64,000 nt of DNA from Podaxis mareebaensis (taxonomy: Eukaryota; Basidiomycota; Agaricomycetes; Agaricales; Agaricaceae), in the NCBI GenBank assembly GCA_018524725.1, contig JAEUWP010000472.1:62001-126000 (forward strand). The letters are read 5' to 3'. Under the pieces are notes generated by a model, which saw nothing but the letters and a program-made list of their open reading frames with translations, was not told the origin of the DNA and searched no databases. The position numbers were made by a program, and so were the translations under genes. This document shows, piece by piece, positions 12,411 to 22,296 of this stretch. The stretch's first letter is position 1. Every line of letters begins with the position of its first letter.

Positions 12411-13464
12411 ATGTCGACTGCTTTGGTCTTACCTCGCTTCTCGGAGCTCTTTAAGGAGATTGGTGGTAAGTCGCCACAGGCACCAGCTGTCAGGAAATTA
12501 ATCGCTGCGTCGTCTGTTAGTAGACCACGAGAGCGTGATCCTACCACCCTTGCGTAGCTTCCCCGAATCATTCTCCAGAGACCGAGCTCCATCGTCGCGA
12601 AGCAACATAGGTCTGTTCTCGCATTCAACAAGTCCATCGCTGCTGCTTATTAAATGCCACAGACTCATCCGGTCACGGCACGGGGCGTAGTCTTTTGATC
12701 CATGATTTTCCGAATAATGTGGTCTCTGAGGTACACACCCCCTCCTATGGCCACTTATTCGGGAGCCGTAACTCGTATTCAAGGGACACTTCGCCGTCGA
12801 CAGAAAGTTCAGATCAGGATGCAGAGCTGGAAGGACGGCAAGGGCAGCATTATCCGCATCAAATGGTTCTGTCAAATTCACGTAGAAAGAAGGATAAGGT
12901 TGATTCTAACCGTCATTTGAAGCTCGGAAGATTTCTGACAGTTGATTAGTCGCCGACCCCGGGACAATCCAAACCGAAAAAGGTCAAATACCACTCTTGT
13001 CCAATCTGTCAAAAGCCTTTTCCGCGGTAAGCCCTCGCACAATTGGCATTCGCATATTATGATAGTCTAAGTGTCATTTCTTTCAGACCTAGCGGGCTTC
13101 GTGCACACATGAACATGCATACTAAGGAGAAACGTACGGATTTACTTCCATATATATCCCTCCAACATCAGCGCTAACACTCTTCGTCATAGCCTTCGAG
13201 TGCGGTTTCCCAGGGTGTCCGAAACGATTTTCTGTTTCTTCCAATGCCAAGCGGCACTTGCGAACACACGGTGTCGGTCTTTCTCCTTCGGATGAACCCG
13301 CGCCGTTGCCTTACGTTGTGGACTTCGAGGAGCCGGTTGTCGTCGCCATGGACTCTGACGATTCCTCGGCCTCTGCAGTCGAGCCCTTGAGCCTCCGTTG
13401 GATGCCACTCGGCGCTGGAAGCCGCCGTTCCCATAGGACGCACAACCGTACGGCAATCGTATAA
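12411..13464 (+). CDS. C2H2 zinc-finger protein, two fingers
   Basis: Six exons (12411-12465, 12521-12610, 12663-12898, 12950-13026, 13087-13133, 13193-13464) encode 258 residues. The N-terminal half is Ser-rich and low in complexity. Finger 1 is split over three exons: CPICQKPF, then SGLRAHMNMHT with H-X3-H. Finger 2 is CGFPGCPKRFSVSSNAKRHLRTH-like with C-X4-C-X12-H-X3-H. Tandem fingers of this type bind DNA, so a nuclear transcription regulator is likely; its targets are unknown. The intron at 12899-12949 has a weak GTTGAT donor but a good CTAAC branch site, and it removes an in-frame TAG. The start is the first ATG in frame with the exon chain. Confidence 0.85.
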
Positions 13465-16400
13465 GTGTCATGTGTGAATCTTCCTAGGTATGTCTCGTAC
13501 AACTTAGGCCAGATCACATTGTGAAATTGTTTTTATTCGACAGCATTCCTGCGATTTTCCATCTTTCTCTGTTCTCATGTTTGGACATTGTATCATAGGT
13601 CCGGCTCCTAGGACATTTCCATGTTAGGGGCCGTGTTTGGTCAACATTCAGATCCTCTTATATACTTACAAGGTGTGGACTGTCCGAATCGGGCAGGTAT
13701 CTCAGGGCTTTTGGAAGTTGGGCTCAATGTTTAGGTCGGTTACATGTCTTGTAACTTTGGAATTTCGGGAACACAGCCAGAGCGTAGAACATGGTCAATA
13801 TCACGTAGTATTTGTCCCTTTCCCCGGCGAGACTCACAGATACGACTGTGTTAGTACCCGATAATCGGAATTACCAACCAAGGAGCGAATCCGGAAGGCG
13901 CGCTAACCTCAAGGATCAGGAGGGAGGAAAAGGGGCAGGGTTCTTCAGTTAGACATTTATTCACCATCACCGCTTGGGCTAGTAGTAAAAATAAATCAGC
14001 CTAGTCGTGGGTACGGAAAGTAGTAATTTGGGAAGTGTTCGATTTTGGGGTGTATTCCATTTCGGATTCCGGCACGTCATTGGCTGCGGGTTCAAGCCGA
14101 GAACAAATCAAGTTTTGGCGAATGCGGATTGCGCCGCTCTAGATTCGCAATTGTGGGTTTTCGGTGGACTTGGTGCGTGGGGGACCTTGCCCGAGGCTTT
14201 GACTCACGGATGATTAGTATGGCATTGTGATAGCTGAGCATGAAATGACAGTCCGATGCTCAGGGAGGTTCATCATGCGTTATGCATCAGCTGCGGTTGG
14301 TAGGAAAGGAAAGGGCCTGCTGCGCACCACTGGGCGCGCCGGAGAAACATTATACTTAGATCCAAGGCTCTGCTCCTGCGAAATGATGATGATGATAATG
14401 TCGGAGCTGCAACTGGTTAACTACAACCGATAGCGTTGTTGATAAACGAATGATGCGCCGGAGAAGGGAAGTGCACGGGGCAAGTTGTGCTTGCTTCGAG
14501 AAGGGTCTCTTGGGGGTCGGTGTAAGTTGATACTGTGATACTCTATATGACGAATCATGAATCATGGATGGGCTTAAACGGGGGGAACGCCAAGGAACGG
14601 GGTGGAGTCGATGAACACGTTGTATGCTTCTTTTTTTTTTGTTTTCCGAAGAGGACCGTGGGTACGAGATAAGAGAGGTGGGGGTATCCTCTCATCCCCG
14701 AGGGAGGTTGTTCGGCGTAGGAGACGAAGAGGGAGTCTTTCAAGGTCAGTAGATGAAGCTAAAGGGAAGTTAATGATCGATGGCTGTGGAAGTTAAACCT
14801 TTTTGTTTTGTTGTCAAGGAAGTGTGAACCTCGTGCTTGAAAACTTAATAATGCTCGTGGACACGATGGGTATGCCTGGTATGGCGTATCCAATTGAAGG
14901 GTTCATGCCGGAGAAACCGAGCCAGCTGCATGGTAGTTATCCGAGGCGCCGTATCCACATGTGTCGTAGGTTATCATGACGTTGGTGTCGTACGGTCATA
15001 AAAAGCTAGAGGCCCTTTCGTCTATGTATGTGCCTTCTGCTAATACTTCTTTAGCTTGAAGAGGCTTAAGTCGGTGTGGAGGCACATGCACTGCGTGCCT
15101 TGCTTCGGTTACATACCAATCATGATGAATAGCTGGAGTCGATGATATAGATGTCCTGATATCACAAGGTCTTCAGTTGCCTTCATTGCTTTAGCCGCCA
15201 TCTTTGTTGTTCAGGCCGTCAGTACAAGTGCGTACGGTACGTGGGTCCGCCAGCCGTGGAAAGCTGTTCCATTCGGGTTTGGGGCGTATCAGATTTCAGA
15301 TTCGGCATGGTTTCCTTAGAAATGAACTGAGAGAATGCTCCGGTGTCCACGTGGAACGTTGAACAGGCTACAGCGAAGAGAACAAGGTTAAGATCCGCCG
15401 CTGATTATGAGTCGGAGTTCTAAATGCGCAGGACCTGGATGAGTTCGTTCATTTGTGCGCCGTAGCATGAACACCCCCGAGTTTGGATCGGCGGAGAACC
15501 AGGAACATTGCACTTCGAAGGCACGGAGTGGTTTAAAAAAATTGCAATAGCACCCTCCCTGAAGATCGAGAGGCCATGCGCGTTTACTGCTGTTTGTTCT
15601 GAGTTATTCTTATCTTCTAAGTTCTGACGGCATTGGCAACCAAAAATGGTTAGACTCAATCGAATGACAATGTTCTCTCCGACCTCCTAGTCTCCCTCCT
15701 GTCTTGCCGCCTTTCTATCGGTTTTGATTACCTATCTTTGCAGAGACGTCGGCCTCTGTCTCGGAGGCAGTTCACTTTTTGTGACGTCTAAACCTTGATG
15801 AACAAACGGACTACGGATGACCTTTTGACGGTTGGGATGATGAAGTGTCATATGAATGGCAAAATTTCACATTAAGCGCAAGGTTCTGACGCCGAGATCA
15901 CTCAGCAAGTGACAATGCTTGCAGTTTTCGCACATCTTGTCAATCGCTGGGAGAGCGAAGAGTCGGATCCTCCCCATCCGAACCCGGAAGGCGTAGTACT
16001 GTAATAGTAGCCAAGAGGCTCTGCAGGATTTGTCATCTATCCGCTGCGCCATCACGGATGACCGAACAAACGAGTATCTGGCAGCTGCCATGATGTCAGG
16101 CTGACATGGAAGTGGATACCACCCGTTTGCATTTGAAACGAGCTGGGAGAGCGGTTGACCGCATGCCTACATGCACCGCGGCCGATTAGTGATTTCAGAG
16201 ACGACGGGTTTTGCGGGAGAGGGCATTTGTTCACAGAGTGACCGATGAGATTAGATAGTTGTCATCTCGGTAAGTTTTGGGATGGCGACAACGAGGTACT
16301 ATCTAAAGCTCGTTTGGGGTCCTAATCCCAGAAAACCTCCTACAACGTCATAATGCCACTCTTCGCGCGGGACCTGTCTTATGGCCCGGAGCAGTAACGA

Positions 16401-16777
16401 ATTGGAGGAAGAGCATGCTTCCACTAAGCCGAGGCGAGACCGGGGAGGTCCTTAATCTTCTCAAACTAATTCTGTTGACTGGCGATTTGTGTCACCGCCA
16501 TCAACGGTACCTCATGGGACAACGGGCTAACGCCGTATGGAAGGGAGGTCCCATCTTGTGATCTTGACCCACGGACATTTATCTATTTCTACCCTTGACC
16601 AAATGAGCGCATATAAGCGGCCTGTCAACACCTAAGAATCCCACAGAACGCGAAGTCCCCTTCACCTCCCTGTTGTTCGCCCATAACCACAACGCGAGCC
16701 AGCCTCTGCAATCTTCAGAACAGAAACACTCCAACACTCCTTATACTCTCCCTTTTCTCAGCAATACCTTCCACGCT
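13465..16777. other. Long gene-poor stretch
   Basis: These 3.3 kb hold no reading frame I can support as a gene on either strand. The ORFs present are short, overlap in several frames and show no domain. Near the right end an ATATAAG box at 16611 probably belongs to the small secreted peptide gene. I see no tRNA, LTR or long repeat. Confidence 0.5.
16611..16617 (+). promoter_or_regulatory. TATA box of the small secreted peptide gene
   Basis: ATATAAG lies 167 bp upstream of the ATG at 16778, followed by a C-rich and pyrimidine-rich leader, as in many fungal core promoters. Confidence 0.45.
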
Positions 16778-16954
16778 ATGAAATTCAGCACTTCTTTCGC
16801 CGCAATCTTCCTCGCTGCCCTTTCTTTGGGCGCTAGCGCATTACCCGCCGCTGTGAACAGTGACACTCAAGCCCGTGGGATTGGTGGTGGTGGACCTGGT
16901 GCGATGGACTGGAGAAGGGGTTCTGCTGTCGAGTCAAGGGATCAAGCGAGATAG
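16778..16954 (+). CDS. Small secreted peptide, 58 residues, no cysteines
   Basis: The ATG at 16778 gives a 58-residue product with a clear signal peptide (MKFSTSFAAIFLAALSLGAS, cleavage near ALPA). The remaining 36 residues have a Gly-rich run (GIGGGGPG), a dibasic WRRG site and no cysteine. The same frame is open upstream to an ATG at 16673, but that extension would bury the signal peptide, so the internal start is preferred. There is no C-terminal CaaX, so it is not a mating pheromone precursor. No family is recognised; a secreted or processed peptide is inferred. Confidence 0.55.
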   Translation: MKFSTSFAAIFLAALSLGASALPAAVNSDTQARGIGGGGPGAMDWRRGSAVESRDQAR

Positions 16955-17544
16955 AGGCACGCTGGTGCCAGGGTGGAGCAAAAGCTTCGTAAAAGCCTGA
17001 TTACTCACATATCTTTGTTTATATGGGTAAGCTAGTGTTCGCTTTTGAGCATTCGAACCCTTTTGACAATATTATCTTGGCCTCAGCTTCACAACTCGGA
17101 TCGTCCTCGTCAGTTTGGTTACCAATAGCTTGATTTCCTTGTCCGCCGGTTACATTTCTTTGGACAGTCTTGTTGTACACCCCTTGTACTGCGCTCCTTT
17201 TGTGTCACATACATTGTAATTTTGCTTGTCCATCATGCGTTGTCCGCACGTCAAATGATATATGGGGTCGCGGCGCGATGAACGTGTGATAGCCAACATA
17301 TGCACATGCATATGTTTCCCACTCCTTGTTTTCGATGCGTCAAAAGTCTATAGCTTAGCACTCGGCTATGAATACCAGCAAATGGAAAATTTCCTATACC
17401 GGCTTCACAGGTTCGGACATTGCGGCTCCATTCTTGAGGTCTTGGCGGGTTTCGGCTTCAGGGCTCAACCCTCGGCCATCTGTTTAAGGAAATCTGCTCG
17501 TATGTATTCATGGGAGGACAAAAATGGATCGGTCTACGTGGCAA
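16955..17544. other. Intergenic region
   Basis: Contains the 3' region of the secreted peptide gene and the 3' flank of the minus-strand GTPase gene. Nothing else is recognised. Confidence 0.4.
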
Positions 17545-18336
17545 TCAAGCCCTCGATAAACGTTCTGCTAGGTTACCCGCCTCCTCATCGGTCATCTTGC
17601 ACTGATGCTTCAGCTGGTTTATTCCCTGACCAGCGACCCTCCTAACCTCCCTCCGCTCTCTTGGCGACCTACACCAGCCCTGTGGCTCGTAGGAGACAGA
17701 TACGATCTCCTGGAACCACTCTACGCGGTGCGGGCGCCACGGTTGCCTCAGATGGTGGTATCTGATCATCCCCAACATCTTCTCCCTTGACTCTCGATAT
17801 TCGTCATCCAACTTATGCGTCCCGTCCCAATTCTGCTTCCCACGCGTGCCAGAAACACAGGCGTGGCCAGCAGGATAAATGCCCTGTTGATGAAACGAAT
17901 GTTGATTACTATACCACCACTGGTCCATATTTTCCTCTCCCTCAAGCCCCGTGACAGCGATAGTTACGGGAACCTGGGAACGACAGATGATCTCGCGGAA
18001 AAGAATCCAGTTTTTGACTGATGCGTCTTTGATTCTGGGGGCCCGCATCACGAAGACAAGGAGGCTGATGCCGTCGTGTAGCCTCATGATGAGGTTGTAA
18101 AGCCTAACGACGGCTTCTACTTTGGGAACGCGGCCTCCATCGCCTTCATTCAGACCTGCGGTATCCCAGAAACGAAATGGGGCACCAGACGAATCAGTGT
18201 AGTCATAAGGAGTGGCTTCGAGTGTGCAACCGTTGGCAGCGCTCGAGATGGCGGCAAGGTCGCGACCGCACATGAGATTAATGAGAGAGCTCTTGCCTGC
18301 GCCAGATTCTCCAAATAGTATAACGTTTGATGGCAT
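17545..18336 (-). CDS. AIG1/GIMAP-like G-domain GTPase, soluble
   Basis: A single exon of 263 residues that starts directly at the P-loop strand. G1 is GESGAGKSS (about residues 9-17), G3 is DTAGL followed by NEGDGGRVP, and the conserved LLVFVMRAPRIK and IAVTGLEGEENM segments follow. The G4 box is TGLE rather than T/NKxD. The C-terminus is basic and then helical and lacks a membrane segment. It resembles the protein at 21002-21805 (MP..NVILFGESG start, MRAPRIK, WW after ENMD), so the two are paralogues. Septin-, AIG1- and Toc-like GTPases of this class assemble as nucleotide-dependent scaffolds. The role here is unknown; the neighbourhood suggests defence or recognition. Confidence 0.8.
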   Translation of the reverse strand: MPSNVILFGESGAGKSSLINLMCGRDLAAISSAANGCTLEATPYDYTDSSGAPFRFWDTAGLNEGDGGRVPKVEAVVRLYNLIMRLHDGISLLVFVMRAPRIKDASVKNWILFREIICRSQVPVTIAVTGLEGEENMDQWWYSNQHSFHQQGIYPAGHACVSGTRGKQNWDGTHKLDDEYRESREKMLGMIRYHHLRQPWRPHRVEWFQEIVSVSYEPQGWCRSPRERREVRRVAGQGINQLKHQCKMTDEEAGNLAERLSRA

Positions 18337-18716
18337 CTCGTAGTGTGAATGGGTTTGGTTATCAGTATAATCTAAGAGGCTTTAGATTTCTCTTGATCCA
18401 GGATTGAAATATCTCACCTCGAACTTCTTTAAGATGTTGCGTTGCCGGGCTTGATACGTTCGAATCTCCAAGCAAGGAACGCCTTTTATACATGAACAAT
18501 TTTCATAAAAAGCGTTTCAATCATCCTAACTGCACACGTTCTTAATCACGACTTCAGCATGCGTTCTGCGTGTTCCAGAAGATTGGGTTATCCGCAGCCG
18601 CAGTGTAGACACCGGAATGTGATTAGCTAAAGCGAAGAGTTTCACAAGAGAAGGAGGGTAGCATGTACTCGTATAAACTCGGACAGAGCATCTAACCTAA
18701 CATCTGTATTGAAAAC
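18337..18716. other. Intergenic between two GTPase genes
   Basis: About 380 bases between two minus-strand GTPase genes. Probably the promoter of the 17545-18336 gene; no distinct element is seen. Confidence 0.4.
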
Positions 18717-20040
18717 CTAGCGCCTCGGAAGGAAGGCACCTGCCAGATATACCACAATTGCACTAACCAACGAGACGAGACCGTTTGAGGACCCGCCGCC
18801 CACTTCATCTCGTACCATGGTAGGTCTGGAGTAACCGTTGTAGTCATCATAGTATTCCTGAATACGTTCCGTGATGCGGTCAAACCAAAGGTTGGAGTCC
18901 ACCATCCAAGCTTTCTCCGGGCAGCGCGTCTGAATCAGGGTTCGAACGACGTCCTTGGATTCCTCATACTCCTCTTCAAACATGTTCTTCTTCCCTTTCG
19001 ATGTGGTGACGCAAGCGTGGCCCACGAAGTCCAGCTTGCGCGAGGTGAACTCCTCCTGGTTCACAACCCACCAATCCTCCATACGCGCCTCATTCTCCAG
19101 TCCCGTAATGACGATCGCAACGGGGATCTCCTTCTGGCATATAATCTCCGTGAAGAGGTCGTAATTGACCTTGATGATATCGCGATATCGGGCGCCACGG
19201 ATGCAGTATACGAGAAGGCTGAGACCGTCTTTCAACTTCTCGACAAGGTCGCGGAGGTGGTGAAGTGCCTCGCCTGCTGGGACAGAACCCGCTTCTCCCT
19301 CGTTGAGTCCGGCGGTGTCCCAGAGGACGTACTGCATACCGTTTATCGTGATGGGGTAGCAGGCGCTTTCAAAGGTACAGCCAAGAGCGCTATTGCTGAT
19401 TGTTGCTACATCGTCGTCGGAAAGCATGTTGATGAGGCTGCTTTTCCCAGTGCCCGTCTCCCCGAAAATAACGATGTTCTTTGGCCCATTGGCTGGGATC
19501 TCACGGAACAATGGTTGTCTGACAGTTGGTTGCGTTCGAGCTCGTTTGTTAGAGACTAGGGGTGCCAAGAGATCAGTACTCGGTATTGTTGCAGCCAGGA
19601 TGGCACAAGGACTCTGACTTGCCTTGATGCGCCGTAGTCGGTTCCGACGCATTGTCTAGAGCTAAAAACTATTAATTGTGGCAACTTCATGATACAAAAG
19701 ACGTACTCCTATATTTTCTGGATTGTGAATCCACTTGAACTTGAGGCGGACAAGTGGGACCAAGCCTTTCCTGGGTGGGAATTTGGCCCGGATTATACCG
19801 TTCCTGGGTGTGAAATTGACCCGGATTCCCATGACGCTGATCCGCCATCGACCCTGATTCTCGGAGATTCTCGGTTTCCCGGACTCCGTCCATGCGAACT
19901 GAAAGTAAAGTAATTACATCGTTGATCAGCCTTGCTGTATAGTAGACGATTCTTGCACTCCTACCGGCTTGTGGACGTCGGCTTCTATCGTTACTTCCCC
20001 CATGAGAGGACTTGCGTGAGGGCTTTCCGAAGAGGTGCAT
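18717..20040 (-). CDS. Tail-anchored AIG1/GIMAP-like GTPase with repeat-bearing N-terminal extension
   Basis: Four exons on the minus strand (19965-20040, 19707-19898, 19623-19661, 18717-19555) encode 381 residues; all phases close only with this structure. The intron 19556-19622 is of GC-AG type (donor CAAG/GCAAGT). The N-terminal 115 or so residues are polar and contain two adjacent 11-residue repeats of the type NPGQxxTQERx. The G domain follows: GETGTGKSS, DTAGLNEGEAG, IVITGLENEARMEDWW. The C-terminus ends in a hydrophobic stretch (LVSLVSAIVVYLAGAFL) and a short RR tail, a likely tail anchor for ER or mitochondrial outer membrane. The G4 box again reads TGLE. A simpler one-exon reading from 19652 would lose the extension. 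Confidence 0.75.
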
Positions 20041-21001
20041 GTTTCAACGTAGGATGTGTGTAGAGGGTGGAAGGCGATGATGGCGCTTTTCATCGCGGTG
20101 TTCCCTCCTTAAAAACGCTTTCACCGTGCAGGAAGTGTCGCCCAAGCCAGCTTTCTCCGTAGTTGGTTGCTTCTATCCCAATTGAATAGTCGCAGACTCG
20201 CCTGGATCCTTTCCTTCACCCCCGGCATTGAACCACAACGGGGGATGGATTCATTCCGCAGCATTGAAACTTGTTGTCAGGTGTTTGAAAGAACCCAAAG
20301 AACGTTCTAACACACCGCCTTCAACACCCCAGTTCTGTAATTGCGTCCTGCAGGATGCCAGGAATCTATACCGAAAAGGCAGGGAATGTTCAGGAATACA
20401 TGTAGAAGAAGGACACAACAGCAAGTCAGGTGGAGAATTGCAAGAACGGGGGGACAGATTACGGAGAAATTTAATGAAAGTCCTCAGAGCGTCTGTCCAG
20501 AGAGGCAACTTACATATTCCACAATTATGAGCACTGTATCTATTAATAGCTAATCTTCGCTTGAAGAGGGAAAAGGCCACTACTTCCGCAGTCCAAGTGT
20601 TGGAAACGTTGCGAGTCGATGGAACACGCCTCAGTAAGCCCACTCTCTTCACAGAAAATAAGCTTCCAGGGACACCATATCTGCTACTCATGGCTACCAC
20701 ATGCAAATGTTCTTGAGTTTTAGCTGCGTTTACGCAGCTCTGTTGAACAGCAAAGTCAAACTTAGTTATTACCCCCGATCCCTTCCATTGGTGTATGTTT
20801 GCCTTCATCTGGAGAGAGTGACTGCGGGCTTCAACTACACTGGCATTCGTCAAAGATGGATTCGTAATGTATATGCTTCCTCTGCTTCCCGTCTCTGTGG
20901 TTATGGCTGCGGCGAAAATATAAAACTTAGGATCCTTGGCTAACGGCTCAGCGCCAGACTCCATCGCGAATCGTAACACCCTTCGTCTATTCACTGCTAT
21001 C
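20041..21001. other. Divergent intergenic region between two GTPase genes
   Basis: About 960 bases between divergently transcribed GTPase genes. A long minus-strand frame (20251-21120) partly overlaps the plus-strand G domain and has no domain of its own; I read it as a shadow. The region presumably holds both promoters. Confidence 0.45.
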
Positions 21002-21805
21002 ATGCCCAGAACCAACGTTATTCTGTTCGGCGAGTCCGGAAGCGGAAAGAGTAGCATCGTCAACATGCTCTCCGACAACGAGCACGTCGCTGATATCTCC
21101 AGTGGAGCAAAGGGGTGCACTTTCGAGAGTCGAAGCTTCGAAGTTAATGTCCTGGGTCAACCAACGACTTTATGGGACACCGCCGGCCTCGATGAAGGTG
21201 ATGCGGGGCGTGTCCCAAAGTCGGAGGCCATCGTACAACTATACAGACTCGTTCGCAACCTCTCAGATGGCGTCAGCCTTCTGATGTTCGTCATGCGTGC
21301 CCCTCGAATCAAGGGCTCTGTTCCACAGAATTGGAAGTTGTTCCAGGAGGTCATCTGCCAGAATCAAGTACCCACGGTCATAGCGATCACGGGTTTGGAG
21401 CAGGAGGAGAATATGGATAAATGGTGGTGGGATAACAAAGGGACGTTCCAGAGTTATGGAATTTCTCCCGTTGGGTTTGCGTGTATTACTGCTTCGAGAG
21501 GAAGGGCGCGCAGGCGAGGGGATGGCCATGTATTTGACGAAGAATACGAAGAGTCGCAGGGAAAAGTACGAGCGCTCATACGGTCAACTTCCCTGAATGT
21601 TCCGTGGCGAGTTCCAGCAGCGGAATGGTTCAAAAACATTGTTATTACCACGTTCGAATACAAGAGCAGCTGCTTCGGACGGAAGAGAATACAGCACGAT
21701 GAAGTACAGGAGGTTGCCGGCGAGGCTTTGCGGAAGCTGGTTAGCGTCTGTGGGATGTCGGAGAGTGACGCCAGGGAGCTTGCAGAGAAGATGAGGGGCA
21801 CCTGA
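21002..21805 (+). CDS. AIG1/GIMAP-like G-domain GTPase, soluble
   Basis: A single exon. The frame opens at 20936, but the ATG at 21002 (MPRTNVILFGESGSGKSS) aligns with the start of the paralogue at 17545-18336, so 267 residues is preferred. G1 is GESGSGKSS, G3 is DTAGLDEGDAGRVP; LLMFVMRAPRIKG and IAITGLEQEENMDKWWW follow, and the C-terminus is helical (EVAGEALRKLVSVCGMSESDA). There is no membrane anchor. Like its two neighbours it has TGLE at the G4 position. Function is not established; a GTP-dependent scaffold in the same putative recognition cluster is inferred. Confidence 0.8.
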   Translation: MPRTNVILFGESGSGKSSIVNMLSDNEHVADISSGAKGCTFESRSFEVNVLGQPTTLWDTAGLDEGDAGRVPKSEAIVQLYRLVRNLSDGVSLLMFVMRAPRIKGSVPQNWKLFQEVICQNQVPTVIAITGLEQEENMDKWWWDNKGTFQSYGISPVGFACITASRGRARRRGDGHVFDEEYEESQGKVRALIRSTSLNVPWRVPAAEWFKNIVITTFEYKSSCFGRKRIQHDEVQEVAGEALRKLVSVCGMSESDARELAEKMRGT

Positions 21806-22014
21806 ACGGTCGGCCACGAGAGATAGGTACACTTTAGCCGCTATTCGTCTTACATAAAAGTTTCTTTACGCATGTATATCCGTGGAACAACCGAACGGTC
21901 GCTCTCTCATTTAACGCAACATAAAGGAAGTGCGAGCATATTCATATCTCATAGAACAAGAACAACTGTACAGCATAATACATCTTAACAGAGCAGAAGC
22001 GAGAACGTGATCAA

Positions 22015-22230
22015 TTAGATGCAGCACTTCTGGGTCTCCTTCCACCACAGAATACCCCTAGTAGAGCACCCGGTGTCCCAGAAGACGCTACGGGAACCAG
22101 TGGGGCAGTCACCGTAGACACACTGAGCAGGCCTGGAGCCGTTGGCCTGGCCCTGGCAGGAAACGGCGTTGCCGCCGGCGGCAAAGGTGAGGGCGGCAAT
22201 GATGGCGGTAGCAGCAAAAGTAAGCTTCAT
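22015..22230 (-). CDS. Small cysteine-rich secreted protein, 71 residues
   Basis: The 71-residue product has a signal peptide (MKLTFAATAIIAALTFAAGG) and a mature part of about 48 residues with six cysteines, two adjacent at the very end (KCCI). This suggests three disulfides. A probable 5' UTR intron (22234-22296, GTAAGT...CTGTAG) ends three bases before the ATG, and a minus-strand TATA-like ATATAAAA lies near 22461-22470. These are the hallmarks of a small secreted effector-like or antimicrobial-like protein; no family is recognised and no activity can be assigned. Confidence 0.7.
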   Translation of the reverse strand: MKLTFAATAIIAALTFAAGGNAVSCQGQANGSRPAQCVYGDCPTGSRSVFWDTGCSTRGILWWKETQKCCI

Positions 22231-22296
22231 GATCTACAGTGTTGGGATACGGTAAGTGATCCAGCTTCCAGTACAGATCGTCGCTGGACGACTTAC

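Noticed and set aside
19623..19652. ATG at 19652 as the start of the tail-anchored GTPase
   Set aside because: Upstream exons join in phase through three introns with good signals and a repeat-bearing coding sequence, which makes the longer model more likely.
20251..21120. 289-codon minus-strand frame overlapping the GTPase at 21002-21805
   Set aside because: Its N-terminal part is antisense to the conserved P-loop region, and the rest shows no domain or codon pattern; the plus-strand G domain explains the openness.
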